Origin: Clostridiales bacterium
GTDB lineage: Bacteria; Bacillota; Clostridia; Oscillospirales; Acutalibacteraceae
Direction: 5' to 3'
DNA: 10,307 nt
Assembly (NCBI GenBank): GCA_021200075.1
Contig: JAJQGZ010000131.1
Location: forward strand, 5,051 to 15,357
The notes under the pieces were generated by a model, which saw nothing but the letters and a program-made list of their open reading frames with translations, made no database searches and was not told the origin of the DNA. Every line of letters starts with the position of its first letter. Positions within the stretch are counted from its first letter, which is position 1. Of the stretch, positions 9,340-10,307 are shown one piece after another. The translations under genes were made by a program, and so were the position numbers.

Positions 9340-10137
9340 TCATTTTGCATAGGAGCCGACAAGCATCATATAATCGCCTATCTGAACTCCGAATTCCGGC
9401 GCACCCTCCATAATAAGCTGGCTGTCGGCAGTCATTTGGAACATATCGCCGGTGCCAAGCAAAATTTTAAGCGCAGAGGTGGCGCAGTCGAATTTCATAC
9501 AGAAAAACGGCTTTGAACGCTTGTACTCTCCCCTGCCGGCTCTTGATTTACCGGCTTTGATACGCATATATGCAGTACATTCCGGATGACCCTCAACCAT
9601 CCACTGATAGCAACGGTCAGGACTTTTAAGAGTCCATTCGTGAATTTGCGGATGGCCCATTTTGTTAAGCTGTGAAATGCCCGATGAAAGCAGGTAAAAA
9701 TACAGCTTGCACAAAAGAAGCGAGGTTTTCTCGTCATTCTCCGGCGGTTCGGTAATATTAAGCAGAGACGACATTTTTAAAAGCACCTGCATAAATTTTA
9801 AAAATTTTGAAAATGATTTAATTTTCATTTTAGGAAGCGAAATCATTTTACCCTTAAAAAATTCATTCATTTTTTCAAGAGAAGAAAACTCAAGCTCCAC
9901 ATCTATCTTCTTTTGCCCGAAATATTCGCCGAGCTTAACATTCCACTCGCCATTTTCAACGATGAAATGCGTGGCTTCCTTTTCCTCCGCATTCTTCATT
10001 GCGGAAACCTGATATACAGCGTTGACGCCCTCAAACTTCTTTTTAAGCTCGGGGATGTCGGTTGCAATCGCCTTCATCAGCGGAAGAACCGCCGACATAA
10101 ACACCTTGTTGGTGTAGCGGGTTGTATCACTTGCCAT
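9340..10137 (-). CDS. SCP2-like (sterol carrier fold) protein, 265 residues
   Basis: The ATG at 10137 is chosen because AAGGAG sits eight bases upstream; the longer frame from GTG at 10146 would start inside that spacing. The protein is cytosolic, with no signal or membrane segment. Its C-terminal part (about 180-265) looks like an SCP2 domain, with TGDMFQMTADSQLIMEGAPEFGVQIGDYMMLVG. The N-terminal part (about 45-125) also resembles one: VENGEWNVKLGEYFGQKKID is followed by FFKGKMISLPKMKIK and KFLKFMQVLLKM. Two SCP2-like halves in one chain is an inference from pattern, not a profile match. SCP2 folds bind lipids or other hydrophobic ligands; no ligand can be named. The gene lies 44 bases after the preceding gene's stop and probably shares its transcript. 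The frame is intact through A6 and T6 runs. Confidence 0.6.
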   Translation of the reverse strand: MASDTTRYTNKVFMSAVLPLMKAIATDIPELKKKFEGVNAVYQVSAMKNAEEKEATHFIVENGEWNVKLGEYFGQKKIDVELEFSSLEKMNEFFKGKMISLPKMKIKSFSKFLKFMQVLLKMSSLLNITEPPENDEKTSLLLCKLYFYLLSSGISQLNKMGHPQIHEWTLKSPDRCYQWMVEGHPECTAYMRIKAGKSRAGRGEYKRSKPFFCMKFDCATSALKILLGTGDMFQMTADSQLIMEGAPEFGVQIGDYMMLVGSYAK

Positions 10138-10181
10138 AAAGTACACTCCTTTCAGTCGATAATGTCAATGAAAAAGAATAA

Positions 10182-10307
10182 TTAAAATTCATCATCCCAA
10201 GTATCATCGGCTTCAAAATCAGCGGGCATAACCTCTTGAATAGCCTCGCTGATACCGTTGGCGTCAATCTTAGCCATTGCAAGGAGCTCCTCTTGAAGAC
10301 CGATAGT
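10182..10307 (-). CDS. C-terminal end of an unidentified protein (partial)
   Basis: Only the last 41 codons lie inside the window. They start TIGLQEELLAMAKIDANGIS and end in a strongly acidic tail, EADDTWDDEF, then TAA. The frame is open to the right edge. I do not recognise the family: the fragment is helical-looking and soluble. The 44-base gap to the SCP2-like ATG, with no terminator hairpin in it, suggests one operon, so the full gene would be the best clue to the SCP2-like protein's job. Confidence 0.6.
   Translation of the reverse strand, partial: TIGLQEELLAMAKIDANGISEAIQEVMPADFEADDTWDDEF

Overview
The window looks like a gut-type member of the Clostridia, perhaps Oscillospiraceae or a related family. 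This rests on low G+C, AGGAGG-type ribosome binding sites, sigma-A promoters, and BspA-like leucine-rich-repeat surface proteins with Lys/Thr-rich fibronectin-III tails. The assignment is an inference from protein style, not from a marker gene.

Layout, left to right. (1) Bases 1-241 hold a near-consensus promoter firing leftwards out of the window, with a leader that can fold in two competing ways. (2) 242-1410 (-) is a secreted right-handed beta-helix protein broken by two single-base indels. (3) 1504-2206 and 2203-2636 (+) are the two halves of a split ThrE (YjjP/YjjB-like) exporter, overlapping by ATGA. Both halves are frameshifted. (4) 4142-5500 and 2655-4133 (-) are an intact trkA-trkH potassium-uptake operon with a consensus promoter at 5589-5617. 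(5) 7373-9090 and 5767-7354 (-) are a tandem pair of secreted BspA-like LRR proteins sharing one promoter (9191-9219) and one terminator (5671-5709). (6) 9340-10137 (-) is an intact SCP2-like protein with its own terminator, preceded by the last 41 codons of an unidentified gene at the right edge.

The functional core that can be trusted is K+ uptake: TrkH is the channel-like membrane subunit and TrkA its nucleotide-binding regulator. The LRR proteins and the beta-helix protein belong to the cell surface or secreted fraction. The ThrE pair would export small amino acids or organic acids if repaired.

The striking pattern is that five of the eight full-length genes carry single-base indels, nearly all in short A/T homopolymers, and one also carries an in-frame TAG. 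The trk genes and the SCP2 gene stay open despite homopolymers of six or seven. In both LRR paralogues the indel falls in the same Lys-Lys-Ser segment of the signal peptide, with opposite sign. This could be decay, phase variation or consensus error; the sequence alone cannot decide. I see no RNA genes, CRISPR array, insertion sequence or clear new defence or biosynthetic system.
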